From positions 1 through 8,752 of the forward strand of contig CALAXS010000599.1 of NCBI GenBank assembly GCA_937895305.1: a stretch of 8,752 nucleotides of DNA, in the 5' to 3' direction. The DNA comes from an uncultured bacterium (GTDB taxonomy: Bacteria; Hydrogenedentota; Hydrogenedentia; Hydrogenedentales; JAEUWI01). Shown in pieces: positions 6,976 to 8,752 of this stretch (its first letter is position 1; each line of letters starts with the position of its first letter). Position numbers and translations under genes: made by a program. A model generated the notes under the pieces. The model searched no databases. It saw only the letters and a program-made list of their open reading frames with translations, and had not been told where the DNA came from.

Positions 6976-8465
6976 AAAGCCTGCTCGTCTGTGCCCTCCT
7001 GGGCGGCCTGATGTTCCAGGAGCAGGAAATCCCCCATTTTCAGGGTGCTTACATATCTGGGTTATATGGGGGCACCGGTTGGTTTTCCCGTCATGCTGAT
7101 CTGAATCGGGATGGACAGATGGATCTTCTCTTGCCTGAGCGCATCATGCTCCAAAGGGATAAGCAATACCCTGTGGAACTTCATATCCCCTTGCCCGACT
7201 TACCGGATGGTGCTGTGCTGGATGTATGGGATGATCGTATCTATATAAAACACAACGAAGGGATACGATGTATCCAATGGACTGAGGGCACCTGGTTAAC
7301 CGTTCTGGATCAGACCCTGGACTGGCAAGGCCGTGTACCGAAAAATTCCGTTGCTATGGGTACACTCCCCAAACCTGAACTGGGGCGTTTTCTCCATGAT
7401 ATCAACGCCGATAATCAACCGGAACTCATTGAAGTAACCGAATCGGCCCTGTGGGCCTATACCCTCCTGGATAGACAATATGAACTTGGGCTGATGGCGC
7501 CCATAATCCCGCCCACCACACTCAGTCCACGAACAGCTATTCAACTTTGGCCTGATGTAGATCGTCATTTCGCTTATCCCGTCCGCGAGATGCGGGCCAA
7601 TCTGGTATTGGAAGGTGACGAGGCTATTCTAATTCAACGGCAGAAATTACCTGAGCAGTTGATGCAATACACCGTCACACGCTATGCACTCAATATCGAA
7701 ACTGGTACAGCAAAGCCCTCTGGTGAAGTCTGGTCCACACAGGCCGTCCCCAACACTATGAGTTTACGGCACCTGAACAACGATGGCATCCTTGATCTTG
7801 TTGGCATTCAACAGGAGCTTAGTTCAGCCAGCGCACTTCCCGCATTCATTCGCACCCATTCCACGAGTATAGACGGAGGTAAGAGCTTTCACTCCGTGCG
7901 GGCACGGGTATTCCCCGGGTTTATAGGACATACCTGGTTTGTTGATGTAAATCACGATGGACGACAGGACAGGATTGTAGAAAGCCCCCAAATCTTTGAT
8001 CAGGGTCCGCGCGAAACAATTACCTCCATGCTCACACGGAAAAAAATAGGGCATAGCCTTTCGGTTTATATGCAAGGCGAAACGGCCTTTGATGCGAATC
8101 CCGCATACAGCTTGAAGTTCACCATGGATTTAAGTGAGCCTCCCATACAATCCGGCCCACTGTTTAACCAATACATCCGGGGCTACCGTGTATCTTTATT
8201 AGGTGACTTCGATGGGGATGGCTGGAATGAAGTTGCGGTGCAAGCGAAAGAGAATCTTCTGGAACTGTTTAATCTGAATTCAGGGGAACTCGTGGGAAGC
8301 ATCCCGTTAAAGCCGAATATGCGGTGGACTGTCGGCGATGTGAATGCAGACGGATTAAGCGATATCTGTGTGTCAGCAGGTATTGATTGGGATAATATCG
8401 GCCTTTTACTCCCGGGTGAAAAGCTGCCGACCACCGTCTACTTCTCTCTGGGAAATCAACCATGA
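6972..8465 (+). CDS. Secreted FG-GAP/VCBS-repeat protein
   Basis: The protein has 497 residues. The ATG at 6972 is chosen because it gives an ATGA overlap with the permease and a short signal peptide (MKSLLVCALLGGLMFQ, Lys2 then a hydrophobic core) with no clear AXA cleavage site. A longer frame upstream would only overlap the permease. Six acidic calcium-loop motifs of the FG-GAP/VCBS type are visible: DLNRDGQMD at 43-51, DINADNQPE at 143-151, HLNNDGILD at 267-275, DVNHDGRQD at 325-333, DFDGDGWNE at 412-420 and DVNADGLSD at 456-464. Such repeats fold as beta-propeller blades that bind calcium, as in integrin alpha chains and many exported bacterial proteins. The second and third are imperfect (no Gly; His first). 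No enzyme motif is recognised. It would act outside the inner membrane, and its position in the ABC operon suggests work with that complex, by inference. The following gene overlaps it by ATGA. Confidence 0.85.
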   Translation: MKSLLVCALLGGLMFQEQEIPHFQGAYISGLYGGTGWFSRHADLNRDGQMDLLLPERIMLQRDKQYPVELHIPLPDLPDGAVLDVWDDRIYIKHNEGIRCIQWTEGTWLTVLDQTLDWQGRVPKNSVAMGTLPKPELGRFLHDINADNQPELIEVTESALWAYTLLDRQYELGLMAPIIPPTTLSPRTAIQLWPDVDRHFAYPVREMRANLVLEGDEAILIQRQKLPEQLMQYTVTRYALNIETGTAKPSGEVWSTQAVPNTMSLRHLNNDGILDLVGIQQELSSASALPAFIRTHSTSIDGGKSFHSVRARVFPGFIGHTWFVDVNHDGRQDRIVESPQIFDQGPRETITSMLTRKKIGHSLSVYMQGETAFDANPAYSLKFTMDLSEPPIQSGPLFNQYIRGYRVSLLGDFDGDGWNEVAVQAKENLLELFNLNSGELVGSIPLKPNMRWTVGDVNADGLSDICVSAGIDWDNIGLLLPGEKLPTTVYFSLGNQP

Positions 8466-8752
8466 TACGCTGCTTCACCATCCTCTTCTTCCTGATACAG
8501 GCTTCGCTGGTTTGGGGACAAGAGTGGGCCACCTACCCATTAGCATCGGCAGACAGTGCTGTTAGCGTCGTTATGACTGTTGAGGGTTCAAAAGCCGATC
8601 TGCTTATTCTGGATAAGCACACCCTTTTGCTATACAAGCATTTCCAACAGGAAGCACCTGACAAGATTACATTACCTGAAGACGTCAGTGCGGTCGATAT
8701 CGTGGATATTGATGGCGACGGAATCAAATCCATTATAGGGATCGGCCATAAT
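8462..8752 (+). CDS. Secreted FG-GAP-like protein, N-terminal part (continues past window)
   Basis: The frame opens at the ATG at 8462, overlapping the previous stop by ATGA, with GGGAA (8450-8454) 7 bases ahead. It stays open for 97 codons to the last base, so the gene is cut by the window edge. The N-terminus is a clear signal peptide: MIRCFTILFFLIQASLVWG, followed by QEW, with a likely cleavage after Gly19 (Val-Trp-Gly|Gln). A single FG-GAP-type calcium loop, DIDGDGIKS, is at residues 82-90, preceded by ILDKHTLLLYK, a typical blade strand. It therefore resembles its upstream neighbour in architecture and is probably a second exported beta-propeller of the same operon. The rest is not visible, so its full length and any extra domain are unknown. 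Confidence 0.75.
   Translation, partial: MIRCFTILFFLIQASLVWGQEWATYPLASADSAVSVVMTVEGSKADLLILDKHTLLLYKHFQQEAPDKITLPEDVSAVDIVDIDGDGIKSIIGIGHN

Noticed and set aside
6972..7020. Lipoprotein signal in the FG-GAP protein (Cys7)
   Set aside because: The cysteine comes too early and is preceded by Leu-Leu-Val, not a lipobox with a small residue before Cys. A general signal peptide fits better.
8533..8733. Minus-strand open frame near the right edge
   Set aside because: The plus strand here carries a signal-peptide and FG-GAP-loop protein starting at 8462, whose frame stays open to the window edge.

Overview
The window carries only plus-strand genes, tightly packed, with no RNA genes, mobile elements or CRISPR arrays that I can see. 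The genes look bacterial. Two secreted proteins with cleavable-type signal peptides and FG-GAP/VCBS-type calcium loops, plus FapA-family proteins, suggest a Gram-negative-type organism, perhaps a PVC- or FCB-like lineage or a candidate phylum. The sequence alone does not fix the taxon. Base composition looks close to balanced and even across the window, with no sign of recent transfer.

Region 1 (1-5124) is a run of four co-directional genes. It opens with the C-terminal part of a FapA/DUF342-like protein whose start lies before the window. Next comes a complete 689-residue FapA/DUF342-family protein with a related C-terminus (tandem paralogues), then cytidylate kinase (cmk), then the single-strand-specific exonuclease recJ. 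The last two junctions are exact 4-base ATGA overlaps, so the run is probably one operon joining two polymer/beta-helix coiled-coil proteins of unknown role to nucleotide and DNA-repair housekeeping genes.

Region 2 (5125-5266) is the only real intergenic gap, 142 bases. It holds a plausible sigma70-type promoter (TTGCCC-18-TACAAT), a GTTGCAAC palindrome next to the -10, a perfect 8-base inverted repeat that flanks the promoter, a small hairpin in the leader and a clear ribosome binding site.

Region 3 (5267-8752) is a second operon: an ABC ATPase of the NatA/BcrA/CcmA type, its ABC-2-type six-helix membrane partner, a secreted 497-residue protein with six FG-GAP/VCBS-like calcium loops, and the start of a second secreted FG-GAP-like protein that runs off the window. 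All three junctions are again ATGA overlaps. At the permease/FG-GAP junction a perfect hairpin covers the Shine-Dalgarno-like bases and the first base of the start codon, which suggests translational coupling. The fixed stoichiometric-looking arrangement suggests a membrane ABC-2 complex working with exported beta-propeller-like proteins. That functional link is inference, and it is the most interesting candidate system here.
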